Source: Gentiana macrophylla (lineage: Eukaryota; Streptophyta; Magnoliopsida; Gentianales; Gentianaceae). Taken from it: a DNA stretch of 64,000 nucleotides. The position numbers were made by a program, and so were the translations under genes. Below the pieces are notes generated by a model that was given only the letters and a program-made list of their open reading frames with translations, ran no database searches and had not been told where the DNA came from. Below, in pieces: positions 1 through 11,510 of this stretch (position 1 is the stretch's first letter; the number at the start of each line of letters is the position of its first letter). Location of the stretch: positions 207,082 through 271,081 of the forward strand of contig JAOBSW010000626.1 in the NCBI GenBank assembly GCA_026214975.1. The letters are read 5' to 3'.

Positions 1-1642
1 CGCCATTACTCAAGGACATCGCGCATGGCGCTCATCACCAAGATATACTTGCTAACTAACGGTGTTTAGCACCGATTAGCTCCGGGTCTCCCGGTATGCG
101 ATACGTCCGATGGATTTCCTCCACTACCCTTCACCGCTTAAGGCCAAAGCAGTTGTTGTCCACCTTTTGAACGTATCACATCGCCGATATGAAATAAAGT
201 GTCTAACCGAGAATAGATGATGCTTTATCTTTTACTACACGTATGTATTTATTAATATGGATTAACTAGCCATCCCTAGTGTTTTTCAAGTAAACTCCTC
301 ACATCTCCTACTCTCGCATTTAGATCACTAGACACGGACAAGTCCTAGCAAATACATTGTACATTGATGAACCCTAGTTCATCAAAGCACAAGCCCTTTC
401 ATGCCCTTCCGACGGATCCGAACTTCAACTCCCTTTAAGAGTACATTCGGTGTTTTAATCGAACGCATCGTAAGTACAATCAAGCTTGCTCATATTAATT
501 AATCTTAACGCATAACGATTAAGAGCTTAAACCAATAAACAACATGATAACCAAGCCCGAGACTAAATCGAATGATTAAAGTCAATAAAGTGAGGAAAAC
601 CAATCAAACGCCGTTTAAAATCTTATGGACGCTCGTCCAACCTTATGGACGCTGTCGGGAATGGACGCCCGTCCACTACTTTCGGACGCCCGTCCGCCTA
701 AAATCTTTACATCCCGATCCAAAAATCGCCTTCAGACGCCCGCCCCCTATATTCCAGACGCTTCGTCGATCTAGGACGCTGTCTCGAAAAATCAAACGCC
801 GTCCACTCGGGAAATCGCTAAAACCCTAACATCTTCAAATACGATTTCTAATCCGCTTTAACACAAATAGTAAAAGAACTTAAACACGTAAAATCACCTA
901 AATACATATCTAACCACATCGTAACATCTAGATCATAACCAATCAAAAGATACATCTTTCTTGCACCCAAAACACCTTAAAACTTGATCTAACTACTCTC
1001 AACCATAATTAGATTGTAGGAAGAGCTTCTTACTTGTTTATCAAAGAAACCAACAAAGAAAAGCTCAAGAAACAAAGAAAAATGCACTCTTCCTTTCAAG
1101 AAGAAACATGTGTGATAAATCCAAACTTTGATTAGATTCGATCACACGCTTCTAAAACGATAAACTATTTAAAGGTATGAGTTTTGATCCATCAAAACTC
1201 ATAAAACAAACAGATAATTCGAGTTTCATACCTTAAGAAAAGCTCCAACTTTCTCGCACAGAACGACGCCTCCTTATGACGATTCCGCTGCTTCTCTCAA
1301 CCGAAAACGGTTTAGAATTGACTTAGATATTGAGAAACTGCTCCAACCCTATTTTTTCTCCAATTCGGCGCAAAGAAGAAAAAGGCGTGTATGCTCTATT
1401 TTTTTGACTAATGATTTAGGTTATGGGATTAATGTGTGTAATAGATCCCTTATATAGATAATCCCAATAAAAATCCTTTTTCTACTAGAAATCGTAAACT
1501 CTCTTTTAATTTTTATCCATATATATTCTCGACATATATATATTTTTTAATAAATACTTAAACTCCAAATAAAAGGAACCGAACTCAATATTTCGTTTTC
1601 GCAAAAGACACGTCCGCCTCTTTCCGAAACTCGAATATTACA
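1..1642 (-). repeat. 3' LTR (partial) of the short-interior element
   Basis: It matches 2946-4565 along its whole length with many small differences: the same text about a start near 100-140, the region around 380-450, and the end at AATATTACA. It has a minus-strand TATA-like motif near 1450-1460. It holds a cluster of GGACGC-type motifs at 606-805. Confidence 0.82.
606..805. repeat. GGACG...CGTCC motif cluster in 3' LTR
   Basis: About seven units of the form GGACGCYCGTCC, GGACGCTGTC or AAACGCCGTCC lie within 200 bp. Full units are inverted repeats with 5-bp arms (GGACG and CGTCC) around a 2-base centre. The equivalent LTR has a matching cluster at 3578-3740. Confidence 0.7.
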
Positions 1643-2285
1643 TTCTTGCGGATAAATCAAGGATATCCAAAAGGTATTTCTTCTTCATTGCATCTTGGTG
1701 TTGGTGGAAACCGTAAGGTGGGTAACCAAAGCCTTGATGAGGGTCAAAACTGGGTGAAGGTGGTACAGTAGGTCGAGGAGTATGACCCACTGGAGGAGGG
1801 TAAAAGGTCTGATGTTGCTGATGATGGAAAACTGGTGGTGAGGGGTGGCTCACCGGTGGAGGGTAAACACTCACTGGAGGTGGATAAATGCTAGTTGATG
1901 GGGGTACGTAGACTGGTGGAATGTCTCCCACTGTAGTGACTCGTATAGGTGCTTCTCCGGGTTCTCCATAGATGTAGTTATACCTCGGTGGAGGGTTGCT
2001 CACTGGTGGCGGTACTAAACCCGCTGGAACATCACTTATTAATGAAAACTGACCCGAACTTCCCACATGCCATTGTGCGCGTTGCTCCTGATGAGGTCGC
2101 GGTGACAAGTCCTGCTGAGATCGTGGTGTAGGGGTTGCAGTATGAGGGGGTGGAGTGGGGCTCGGATGTGGTGAAGGATTCTGCCTTACAAAACCGCCTC
2201 TAACAACTGGTGTAGGACTCTCTCGTCGAACACCTGACACTTCAGCACCTGCTCCGGTTCTAGTGAACACAATCCTGATGATCAA
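1638..2285 (-). CDS. Proline-rich gag-like ORF of the short-interior element
   Basis: This 215-codon minus-strand ORF fills the interior between the LTRs. It is very rich in Pro, with repeated PPPVS/YPPPV-like units in its middle and C-terminal half (about residues 90-190) and His/Gln-rich spacers. It has no zinc knuckle, protease motif or membrane segment. It starts about 75 bases inside the primer site, where the gag of a gypsy element would begin, and its TAA stop overlaps the first bases of the 3' LTR. I infer that it is the N-terminal part of a gag whose remainder, with pol, was lost by a deletion ending at the LTR edge. The product could still be an intact short protein. No family is recognised from the residues alone. 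Confidence 0.5.
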   Translation of the reverse strand: MIIRIVFTRTGAGAEVSGVRRESPTPVVRGGFVRQNPSPHPSPTPPPHTATPTPRSQQDLSPRPHQEQRAQWHVGSSGQFSLISDVPAGLVPPPVSNPPPRYNYIYGEPGEAPIRVTTVGDIPPVYVPPSTSIYPPPVSVYPPPVSHPSPPVFHHQQHQTFYPPPVGHTPRPTVPPSPSFDPHQGFGYPPYGFHQHQDAMKKKYLLDILDLSARM

Positions 2286-2359
2286 AGAAAACCAGAACGT
2301 TACTAACAGATCTAAAGGGAACTTATCTTAAAAGAAGGGAAGCCTAAAAGACGCTTTTT

Positions 2360-2370
2360 CTCTGATACCA
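2360..2370 (-). other. Primer binding site, initiator-Met tRNA type
   Basis: The reverse complement reads TGGTATCAGAG, the plant retrotransposon site for tRNA-iMet, placed 2 bases from the LTR end at 2373. It fixes the orientation of the element as minus. Confidence 0.85.
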
Positions 2371-2372
2371 AC

Positions 2373-4565
2373 TGTAACGCCCCGTTCCCGGACACCGAGT
2401 CCTTATCCGGAAATCGAAACGTTCGGCACGCATAATATTAAATAAATAATATTACACGTAAGCCTCTACTACGTCGTATCAAATAAAAGCAAACGGAAGC
2501 TAAAAGACTCGGGTATTTTTTTCAAACAACCTAGAATAGAAATAGTAAAGATAGAATAAAATTTAATACTTATTACATCGGAAAACCAAACGAATCCAAG
2601 AGTACGAATCTCAAAGACTACAAGGAAACTACATAATCCAATAATAATCCAAGCCTAAGACATAAATGAAATAAATGATAAACAAGGTTTTCAACTCCGG
2701 CGTCCTCAAACGTCGTCATATAAGTCCTCCTCAAATTCTTGACTAACCTATTCGTCTTCTCTCCCCCAAACACATAAATAAACATGCATTTGAGGTAAGT
2801 ACAAAGTACAAAGTAAGAAGTAGAAGCTACAATTTAATTAAGGTTATTATTAAAAGATTATCTTGGTGAGACCGACTCAATCTAGGGTTCATTCCATGCC
2901 CATCGACAGGTCATGACTATACGTTTCTAACTTAACTTATCTTTGTTACATCACTACTCAAGGACACAAAGCATGGTGAAAATTCCACCACGAGATATAC
3001 TTGCCAACCACGGTGATTAGCACCGATAGTCCCGGGATCTCCCCGGTATGCATATATGTTTGATGGATTTCCTCCACTACCCTTCAGCCTTTTGAGCCAG
3101 AGCGTTGTCCACCTTTGTATGAATGTATCACAATGCCGATTTGAATCAGTGCCTAACCAAGAATAGATGATGTTTTATCTTTTATCTACACATATGTAAT
3201 TATTAGTGTGAATTAACTAACCACCTAAGTGTTTTCAGATTAAAACTCACCTTAACAACACTACTCGCTCACTTAGACAGCTAGACATCACATCTTAACA
3301 ATTACACAGACATTGATGAACTCTAGTTCATCAAAGCACAAGCCCTTTCATGTCCTTCCGACGGATCTGAACTTCAACTCCCTTTAAGAGTACATTCGGT
3401 GTTTTAACTGAACGAATCGGAAGTTCAATGGAAGCTTGTTCATATTTTAATTAATGTTAACATATTAGGATTAAGGGTTTAAAACAGTGAAAACACGATT
3501 ATGAATCCAAAAACCAACCTGAAACGCTAAGACAGTATAAACAAGGTAAAACAGCCGATACCCGCTTGAGATCCTATGGACGCCCGTCCATTAAACCCCG
3601 ACGCCCGCCCGTCCTAAAACAATGGCTACATCTCGAATCAAAGTCGACCTCAAACACCCGTCTGCCTATCTCAGATGCCTGTTTGAGTTACTAAGATCTC
3701 GGACGCCCGTTTGCCTAATGCAGACGCCCGTCCGCCTGGGTTTTTCCCAAAACGCTAAAATCTTCGCAACTCGATTTCTGGATTGTTTCTAACCTAATTA
3801 ACCTCGTTTTCAACAAAGTAAAACGTAGAAAACGTATCTAAACATCTATGATCCTTTGATCAACGAAAAAGCACAACTTTCTTGCATCTACACATCACAA
3901 ATCTTGATCTAAGCCTCAATAACAATAATTAGAATTGTAGGAAGAGCCTCTTACCTTCTAAGCAAGCTTAATCCAACTCCAAACTCGTAAAAACAAAGAG
4001 CAAATCGACCCTTTTCTCATAGAAAAACATGTGATAAATCCAAACTTAGATTAGATTAAATCACACGCTTCTAAACGACAAAAACTACAAATTGATGAGT
4101 TTGAATCCATCAAACTTGAAGATGAGCTGAATTAGGGCTTACACATACCTTATCAAAGCTCCAACTTTTTGATGTCACAACGTTGCTCTCTTCACAACGA
4201 TTCCGGTGCTCGACTCTGATCTGAAAACCGTCAAGGATTGACTTAGAACCTATGACAACAATCCCTCAGCCCTAATTCTTGCACACACACACGCAGGAGG
4301 TAAACTTTGGAGGTGGAAAATCTAATTAAAAGATTATGGGGCTTATTAGGTTGATTTTCCTTAAATAGGAAAAATCCCATAATTACCTAATTTCCATAAT
4401 CACCCTTATTAAATCAGATTTTCTTCCTTAAATATTTATATATATCTCGAAATTATGTATATAAATACCCAAATTATTAAACTCCGAATAAAAGGAACCG
4501 AACCCAATATTTCGATTTTTCGCAAAATGACACGTCTGCCATTTCCCGAAAATTGTAATATTACA
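2373..4565 (-). repeat. 5' LTR of the short-interior element (2.19 kb)
   Basis: It begins TGTAACGCCCCG and ends AATATTACA on the plus strand, with TG...CA ends. It is joined to a tRNA-iMet primer site at its left edge and matches the partial LTR at 1-1642. It has a GGACG motif cluster at 3578-3740. No coding capacity is seen. Confidence 0.85.
3578..3740. repeat. GGACG...CGTCC motif cluster in 5' LTR
   Basis: The cluster includes GGACGCCCGTCC at 3578-3589 and related units near 3600, 3655, 3710 and 3722. Most full units are short inverted repeats. The spacing differs from the sister LTR, although the flanking text aligns well. Confidence 0.7.
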
Positions 4566-6574
4566 AAAACTTCGTGGAGAAAATATTTAAAAAATTTATT
4601 GTTATCAAAAATTGATGTGAAGAAAATTGCATTATTCCACAAGCAATTGAATTGATTTGCAGCGTTCATAAAGTTATTTCAGCAATGTCTTTGTTGCCTT
4701 TGAAAAGAACTTGCCTTTCTTTATCAACATAGTGATGATAAGATCGTCACTACCGTCAGATTAAAACCAATTGCAGTAGAAAAGTGCTACTCTATTTCTT
4801 AATTCAGAGTGTGGGCAATCTCTCCTAACACCCCTCAAGCGCATTTAATCTGTCCCAACACTTACACAATTTTTCATTCAAGAGTGTGGGCAATCTGTCC
4901 CAACACCCTCCTTAAGTGCCAAGTAATCTGTCCCAACAATTCGCACATTTTTTAAAATAATGTTCTAAACTGGGTTTGATCTCATGACCTTCTGGCTTTG
5001 ATACCATGTTAAGATCAGTTGTTATCATCAGATTAAAACCAATTGGCGTTAGAAAAGTGGCTTACTATATTTCTTAATTCATTCAAAAATATGGGAAATC
5101 TCTCCCAACATCCTTCAAGCGTGATGACAATATTTCCCAACACTCAGATAATTTTTCATTCAAGAGTAGATGAAAGAATCTGTCACAACAATTGATAAAC
5201 TCACTTAAGTCAGGCGGTCATCTATGACGGCTCAGCAAACTTTACATGAGTCAGATTATAGGTTGAGCAACAAAAACTTATTGGTTGATAAAAGATTTTT
5301 TTGTTTCTTTTTCTTATACACTGGGGACTGTGGTGAGGAGATTGAGTAGCAAAGTTTATGGTTTGATAAGTTTTCCTTTATTCTTCATGTTCGCCTGAGT
5401 GCACTAGTGTGGACAGAGCCATGGCCGGAGACATCAACCGAGAAACTAGTAAGGGAGAGAAGACATAAAGAGAAAAAAAGTTAGAAATAAATGAGTTATC
5501 CTTTTATTTTTTACGTGTCATCTGAATTTTTATTAAAACATCATCGTTTTAAGCTGGACCGGTAATTGGGACATATTATTCGGACATGTGATCCTACCCC
5601 ATTGGCGCCACCATTTTTTTGTGAGAAAACCGTAGGTTTTCTGTCTGTGATGTGTTATGAGAAAAGAACGATTCTTCACTTTTTTATAGGCAAGAATGGA
5701 TCCACAACTTGCCTTGAGATAGGGAAAAAGAAAACATTATCGTTGTGAAATAAAGATTTTATTTATCATGTAAATGATTAAATTACTTTCATTAATCTTA
5801 TCAAAGAAGCAATTTCCCAAAAATGTTCATTCCTTGTAGTCTAATTAATTCAAAAAATTTATATCTATTATAATATTACAAATACTAATATTCCTTTTAT
5901 TATTTAATCATAATAAATAATACTTATATGGAAAAATTAGGGATAAAACCACTTTTCTCCTAAATTAAGCATTAATTCCCCTTCAATTTTTTAGTTGCAT
6001 TAAGGACAAAATATTCGTGTGTGGTCTATTTTGGCGCTTCATTTACATTTCCCTATATTCTCATGCGGTATTTACTTCTTCCGTCTCATTTATTCTTTCA
6101 TTGAATTCTGTCACATTTATTGCATGATGTTTATTCAATTCCGGCACCATTTTCTTCGTTCCGGCACATTTATTGCAGATCTTCTTTGATTTTCTTTTAT
6201 TAAATTTCATCTTCTTCTCCTCGCCGAATCCTGTTGCTCTTTTGTTTAGATTCAAGGTAATCTTTCAGTTCAATTTCGAACCATTGGTAGTTTAGATTTG
6301 AAATCAAAATTGTGTTTCAAATGTGTTTTGATTGCTTCGAATCTGTTGGTTGTGAGTTGTTTTTTCATTACAATCATATCACGTTGCATTTTAGATTGTT
6401 AATGCACTTTGTTAAGTGTTTCTGTAATTTTTTACTTATTGAATTTTCAATTGTAACTGTAAATTGAGTATGTCTGCTATGTGATTTGATGCTAATGTGT
6501 TACCGTTAGGTGAAGTATGTTTTTATGGAAATGCAGCTGCTTAAAGTTTCACACAATTGTTGTTTGTGAATTTA
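4566..6574. other. Unassigned AT-rich stretch
   Basis: No credible coding region on either strand; the short open frames here have no family resemblance or coding character. Apart from the duplication at 4745-5125, I see a minus-strand primer-site-like word (GGTATCAAAGCC in reverse complement, near 4998), which hints at an eroded LTR element. The 6050-6560 part looks like untranslated or intron-like plant sequence, but nothing identifies a gene. Confidence 0.5.
4745..5125. repeat. Imperfect direct duplication, ~274 bp offset
   Basis: The text around CAGATTAAAACCAATTG at 4755 recurs at about 5028. In both copies it is followed by GTAGAAAAGTG/GTTAGAAAAGTG-type words, TATTTCTTAATTCA and a CAATCTCTCC/AAATCTCTCC-type segment. 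Shorter units around CAATCTGTCCCAACA recur between the two arms. Confidence 0.6.
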
Positions 6575-6734
6575 CAATTTTATCTAATTTATTGTAGCTA
6601 CTGAATATGGGTCCATGGTCCCCGACGTGGCTCCTAATATAGCATAATTGGATTTCTCGTCGTTGCACCTCAATTATAATTAAATAGTGGATTGGGCTAT
6701 TTAATTTGATATGTGGATTAATTGTTTAGTTGGA
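6575..6734 (+). repeat. Family-A LTR fragment, left part
   Basis: It matches the reverse complement of about 43328-43480 in the solo LTR at 42612-44401. The match runs straight on at 18273, so one LTR was split by the Athila insertion. The first ~920 bp of the LTR are absent here. The last five bases, TTGGA, are the left copy of the Athila target duplication. Confidence 0.75.
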
Positions 6735-7069
6735 TTTTAAGGCCATATTTATATGATTATTAAGGGTTTATTTCATTATTATTTTCCCCGCATTTGCGTA
6801 ATTTACATGAGAATTAAGGGTTTAAGTGTAATTATTTAATAAGGATGATTTTAAGAGGGTTGTATGCAAAATTGATGATTTTAAGTGTTGATTTAATGGA
6901 ATTATTATTATTTGAGTTTTATTACATTTTTTTGCATTGTTTATTTATCATGTAGGAGTTAATTTTCGTGCATATAATGAGGATAAATGAAGCTCAAGTC
7001 GAATTATAAGAGATAGAGTTGGAATTGGCTTGAAGAAATTGGATAAAGATGAAGAGATCCGATCCTCAG

Positions 7070-7255
7070 CAATTCGAACGGGCGTCTACTGATCTTGAAC
7101 GAGCGCCCGTAAGTGAATCAGCGGCGCCCATGCAAAGGCCCGTAATCGTATTTTACATTCGAGAGTTCAGACGGAGGATGAACGAAGCGTTTACTCAGCG
7201 TCCAGGCATTACGGACGGGCGCCCACAAGACCAGCATTTAGCGTCCGTTGCCGAC
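7070..7255. repeat. GAACG/GGACG motif cluster upstream of the LTR TATA box
   Basis: The units include GAACGGGCGTC, GAACGAGCGCCCG, GGACGGGCGCCCA and GCGTCCG. They sit 30-210 bp upstream of the TATA motif at 7280. The equivalent cluster in the 3' LTR (17022-17195) carries the same kind of units but differs by many small indels and substitutions. Confidence 0.65.
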
Positions 7256-7279
7256 TTAACCCTAACCGACTCAAAACTC

Positions 7280-7287
7280 TATATATA
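7280..7287 (+). promoter_or_regulatory. TATA box of Athila 5' LTR
   Basis: TATATATA lies in CTCTATATATAGCA, about 1.05 kb before the LTR end. The same motif is in the 3' LTR at 17222-17229. It is the likely promoter of the element; the transcription start is not determined. Confidence 0.55.
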
Positions 7288-8011
7288 GCAAAGTTGACCT
7301 CTTAACCCTAAGGGATACCACATAATTGAGATCGCAATTTTACACCAAAAAGCTGCGGCGAAACCCTAATTCCATAGAGATGAACTTCTCCAACCCAACA
7401 ATCATCTTCAACATGATTGTTGGCTAAAAGCCTTGCAGTGAGTCGACGGAGGAAGCCCATCATCAACACAAACCAACTAGAGAGTTCGATGCTTTATGTT
7501 AGTGAGTTTAATTTATAGTTTTTCATCACTTTGGATGCTGTTTTGTATTGATCATGTTTTGTTAGAATTAACGATTTGATGAAACGATTTATCTAAATCT
7601 ATATGCTTGGATCTATGTATGAAAATATATTGGTTTAAGTTTTATTTCGCTCAAGTGATGCAATTATTCGTGTTGTAAAGAGATTATGCATGATTAGTTG
7701 AGTAAGAGTTTGGAAACGATCTCGTGATTTCGTGTTGATTGCATGTTTAGTTTGTTTGAAAAGATGAACGAAACCCTAGAATTTGATTGAAGATATTTAA
7801 TTGAATTTTTGAAAAATCACTACTAAAAACTACATCTTTAGATCACCATCTAGTTGGGGGTTGTTGGTTGATGGGTGGATTCGTTGCCTCGCTGTGTTTT
7901 CCTTTAATTGGTTTAATCGAATCGTTTAGATAAGTTTAGTTTAAGTTCTAGTTTTTAAACCTTTAAAATTCCCGCAACTTTTCTCGCAATTTTTCTGCTC
8001 GATCAGAGTCG

Positions 8012-8092
8012 ACGCCGTCTCGTCATAATAGCTAACGCCCGTCCGTTAGCTTTAGTTTCAGACGCTGCTCACTTTAGTGAACGCCGTCCATC
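8012..8092. repeat. Second GC motif cluster in Athila 5' LTR
   Basis: The units are GACGCCGTC, AACGCCCGTCCG, GACGCTGCTC and GAACGCCGTCC. The 3' LTR counterparts at 17948-18035 read GACGCTCGTCC, GAACGCCCGTCCG, GACGCTCGTTC and GAACGCTCGTCC, so most units here appear shortened or altered. Confidence 0.65.
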
Positions 8093-8337
8093 CTTCATTT
8101 TCTTATTTTTCAAAGCTTGTTTTTATTTCTGCTTTAGTTTTAATTCTTAGGTTTAGGTTTTAGTTAGTTTTGACTTTAGTTTAGATAGATAATTGTGACA
8201 TAATTGATATAGATTTATATTTGAATCGAGAAACATTCCACTCCTTAGGGCGACCCGTAAACACCCTATACTACGATCCTTATACTTGGGGTGTTTCGGT
8301 TATAAATTGTAAAACTGCTTTTTACCGAACAAGTTTT

Positions 8338-8353
8338 TGGCGCCGTTGCCGGG
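8338..8353 (+). other. Primer binding site, tRNA-Asp type
   Basis: TGGCGCCGTTGCCGGG lies 6 bases after the 5' LTR end. It is the complement expected for the 3' end of plant tRNA-Asp, the usual primer of Athila/Tat elements. Confidence 0.9.
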
Positions 8354-9203
8354 AGTCGGTAACGGTTGTCGGATTCTACTTAGGACGAGTTTTACGTGTC
8401 AAAAAGGGTCGTTAGGACACACGGTAGTAATTTGACCATAACTTTCGCTCGAGTGTCCGTTGGGAACGCAGGACCCCCACCCGAAAGCTCGCCCGACGCC
8501 GACGACGTGGTGAACCGCCGTGAGGCCGTTCAGTGCGCTTTTTGAGGTCAAAATCCACTGTTTTCCCCTCCTTTTTGGCCCTAGAAGATTTCAACACGTT
8601 TTTTTTACCGTCTTAGTGTTTTTCTTGTTTTTAAACTTTTCGTAGGTAGGTTTCTTTTCCAGTTTCGTTTAATTTTAGGATTACATTTATTACTGTTTTA
8701 TTTTATTTGATTTTCTTTCAATTATTTTCCTTACCTTTTTTATAGCTTAGATCTGTTTCCGTACTTATAGATTTGTTTGATTTTATAAGTCTTTTCGCTT
8801 TTATTTTTACCTCGCTTTTAATTTCTCGTAACCTTAGTTTTTAGGTTTTCAGATTCAACGAGCGTTCAACAACTTGAACGCCCGCCCACCTCAATTTGTC
8901 CTCTCGAACGAACGTTCATTCAATCAACGAAGCGTTCGATTCAACGAACACTAACTAACATGGACGCTTGATTCGATCTGTTCAATCATCACTTCTTTTC
9001 TTTCTTCTCCTTTCTTCTCTTTTCTTTTCTCCTCTAAACCATCTAATCTTTTCTAAACTTTGTTCTAATCAACCCCAAAGGGTTGATTTCTTCCTTTCCT
9101 TTCTTCCGGTTTATGCAAACGAGAAGTAAGAAGGACTTCGATCTTTGATCCCGAGCCCGAACGATCTATCCTTAGAAGAAGGCTTCTCCCCGATTTGGAC
9201 AAA
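8354..9203 (+). other. Athila 5' leader
   Basis: Untranslated region between primer site and gag start. It has a GAACG/GTTCG motif cluster at about 8860-8960, resembling those of the LTR. No coding content is seen. Confidence 0.6.
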
Positions 9204-10617
9204 ATGGCGGATCAAGATCCACCAATTCCAAATCTCGACCCCCAAGCTCGCTTAAATTTACTCCTTCAACAAATGCAAGCTCTGCAAAGAACAGCAGAAT
9301 CAAGAAGTCGGGCATAAATCAACAACTTCAACAATTCCGCCTAAAACCAAATTTTTTAAATCGGTTGAACTAGGACCCCTACACTCCATATCTTAATCAA
9401 GATTTTCTCGAGGACATAGACCTATTCATCCACCGATATGGGGAGTAAATTTCGACCTTAAAAATGGAGTAGTTGCACTAGTCCAAAATAGCTCTTTCCA
9501 TGGCATCGCTCAAGAAGACCCGCACGACTTCTTGTCCACATTCGCACAAATCGTGAAGCGTGCCATTATCCTGGTGTTGATTCCGAGATCGTAAAGTTGA
9601 AGCTATTTCCTTTTGCTTTAAAAGGTGAAGCAAGCGAGATGGTTTAAGTCGTTAGCACATCATTCCTCCATACATGGAATGATGTCAAAAGAGCCTTCGC
9701 TCTTAAGTGGGTTTCACCAGTGCAAGATTATGGAGATGAAACGGGAAATAGCTACTTTGAGCGGTTGGAGGATGAAATCATGGCAAAGCTTGGGAAAGAT
9801 TGAATCTTTTGATGAGGAAATGCCCCAATCACGGATATGACAGACATGAGTTGTTGGAACTGCTTTACTGAGAGGTGTCTCTCAACCTAATAGAGACTAT
9901 CTTGACTCCACAAACTCATGGATCCTTCTAGGGGAGGTGATGAGACTCGCTATGAGTAGCGAGACAATTGCCAAGAACAACATGTGGTCGACTCCTAAGA
10001 AGACCAACATTGTCAAGAAAGAAGGCACTGCAAGCAATCGATACACGGTTGTTGGTTGCTCGGATGGAATCGATAAGCAAGCGGTGGCCAATCTTCGATG
10101 CGCCTTCCGAGGTGAATTATCTTGGAACACAGCGGGATCGAGATGACGGAAGAAGTGAATTTAATGGAAAATCAAAACCAACCCTTCCGAAACTTCAACC
10201 AAAACCGTAACTACTCAGATTTCAAAGACAAAACTTCAATCAAGCCAAGTTACCACCTGGCCCTTCAAATTCTAATTCTTTCAACTCGAACTATCAAAGG
10301 CCGATTCAGTAACTCCCAAAGGCCTCAAGGTGGTGGAATCAAACTCGTAACAACAATCATACCACCTCATGTGTCCTCAACACAAATTCGATGAGTCTGG
10401 TAGACATGGTGAAGACTCTGTCTACTAGTGTTAAAGCAATTGAGAGACAAGTTGGTCAAATGGCGCATCCGGCCAAGCAAGCAGACTCACGGTAAACTTC
10501 CGAGTTATACCGAGAGAAATGCTAAAGTCGATGTGAATGTTTGCACCGCCATTACACCTCGGTGGGAGTATGGGCAAGAAGAGGAGTTGAACGGAAGTAA
10601 CTTTGAGAAGTGGTAAG
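9204..10617 (+). pseudogene. gag: Athila gag, broken
   Basis: Gag is the structural protein of the particle. The likely start is ATG at 9204 (MADQDP...), about 870 bases after the LTR. The frame stops after 37 codons and the conserved core continues in other frames. Retrotransposon-gag text such as HGIAQEDPHDF is at about 9498-9530, followed by the KLKLFPFALKGEA segment near 9595-9635. The end is marked by VTLRSGK at 10597-10617, a segment Athila proteins carry at the gag/protease boundary. At least four frame changes or in-frame stops occur, so no full protein can be made. The start choice rests on family position and on the lack of an earlier in-frame ATG in this segment. Confidence 0.75.
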
Positions 10618-11149
10618 AAGGTGGACCCGGCAAGATGTCGGAAACGAGTAGCCCCTCCCGGCGCCATAAGTTCAGGAGGGGGAAATCAGAAATCACATGC
10701 CGAAGAAAGCAACGATGAGGAGGAGCTTAGTGACAATTCTTCGGAGGACAAAAATAATTCTGATGACGAGGAAAGAAAGGAAAGTCAAGGGCGGTACCTC
10801 GACTAAGAAAAAAGGAAGAAAAGTTTGTGAGATGGAAGGATAAGGAGGATGAGGCGATAAAGAATCAGGCCACGAAGAATGATAAAGCCCTTCCTTATCC
10901 ACCGAAGAGCAAGAGAGAGCCTCGCCAAAGACAAGCAAAAGATGATGGGGTGAGGAGGATACTTAGGGACACTAAAGTGAGTATGCCCCTTAGCCGAGGT
11001 ATTGTGCGAAATGCCTAAATGTACTAAGTATCTTAAAGAATTCACGTGGGAGCAAGAGAAAGCTTCAGGGGATGGTCAAGAAGTGTTTTGAGAAGATTGC
11101 GCAATGGTTTCACAAAAAGTCATTTGTTAAGCGAGGTGACCACTGTGCG

Positions 11150-11510
11150 GACCTCAATCTCCGTGAGATTGAAGGCCATTTGTTCGAAAATGTTTTATGC
11201 GACTCGGGGCCTCCATCAATGTGATGCCATTAAATGTATGCAAGAAGCTCGGGTTAGATAAAAGGATGCGAGAACGCCCCATTTCTCTTCGGGATGGTAG
11301 ACAAATCTAGTCAGATCGCAGCCGGTTGTGTAGCTAATGTTCTCCTTCAAATTGAACATTTAGTCTTCCCTACCGATCGGGTTATTCTAGACTATCCACG
11401 ATAAGGAGATGCCTCTAATTCTAGGCCGAACCTTTTAGACACTTCTAACGCTCATCGACTTACGCAAAGGATGATTACTCTTAGAGTCGGTGACACATCG
11501 TCACCTTCAC
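11150..11510 (+). pseudogene. Athila aspartic protease remnant
   Basis: Retropepsin cleaves the Gag-Pol polyprotein. The active-site region reads LCDSG at about 11195-11208 (catalytic Asp codon 11201-11203) and is followed, one base out of frame, by the INVMP/KKLGL segment typical of Athila proteases. A downstream ITLRVGD segment near 11473-11494 matches the C-terminal part of the same domain. A missing base in the G run after the active site breaks the frame; further stops follow. The stretch 10618-11149 between gag and protease is acidic and lysine-rich (many Glu/Asp/Lys) and not assignable to a domain. Confidence 0.65.

Larger units (their letters stand above)
1..4565 (-). mobile_element. 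Short-interior gypsy-like LTR element, cut by window start
   Basis: Two similar long repeats (1-1642 and 2373-4565) flank only about 730 bp. On the minus strand the order is 5' LTR (4565 to 2373), primer site (2370 to 2360), proline-rich ORF, 3' LTR (1642 leftwards). LTR ends read TGTAATATT...GGGGCGTTACA on the minus strand. The ...CGTTACA end followed by GTTGGTATCAGAG is typical of plant gypsy chromoviruses such as Tekay/Del. No protease, RT, RNase H or integrase is present, so the copy is non-autonomous or internally deleted. The outer end of the 3' LTR is outside the window, so no target duplication can be checked. Confidence 0.8.
6735..8331 (+). repeat. Athila 5' LTR
   Basis: It begins TTTTAAGGCC where the 3' LTR has TGTTAAGGCC, so the TG terminus is changed. 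It ends ACCGAACA. A TATA-like octamer lies at 7280-7287. GC-rich motif clusters lie at 7070-7255 and 8012-8092. Confidence 0.92.

Noticed and set aside
572..829. 85-residue plus-strand ORF
   Set aside because: It lies in the LTR and only reflects the GGACGC motif cluster; it is not open in the sister LTR.
7049..7288. 79-residue ORF with a good-looking start
   Set aside because: Inside the Athila 5' LTR over the GC motif cluster; the 3' LTR counterpart is frame-broken and no family is suggested.
8412..8597. Basic minus-strand ORF after the Athila primer site
   Set aside because: It falls in the untranslated leader opposite to the element strand; Arg-rich only because of GC-rich sequence.
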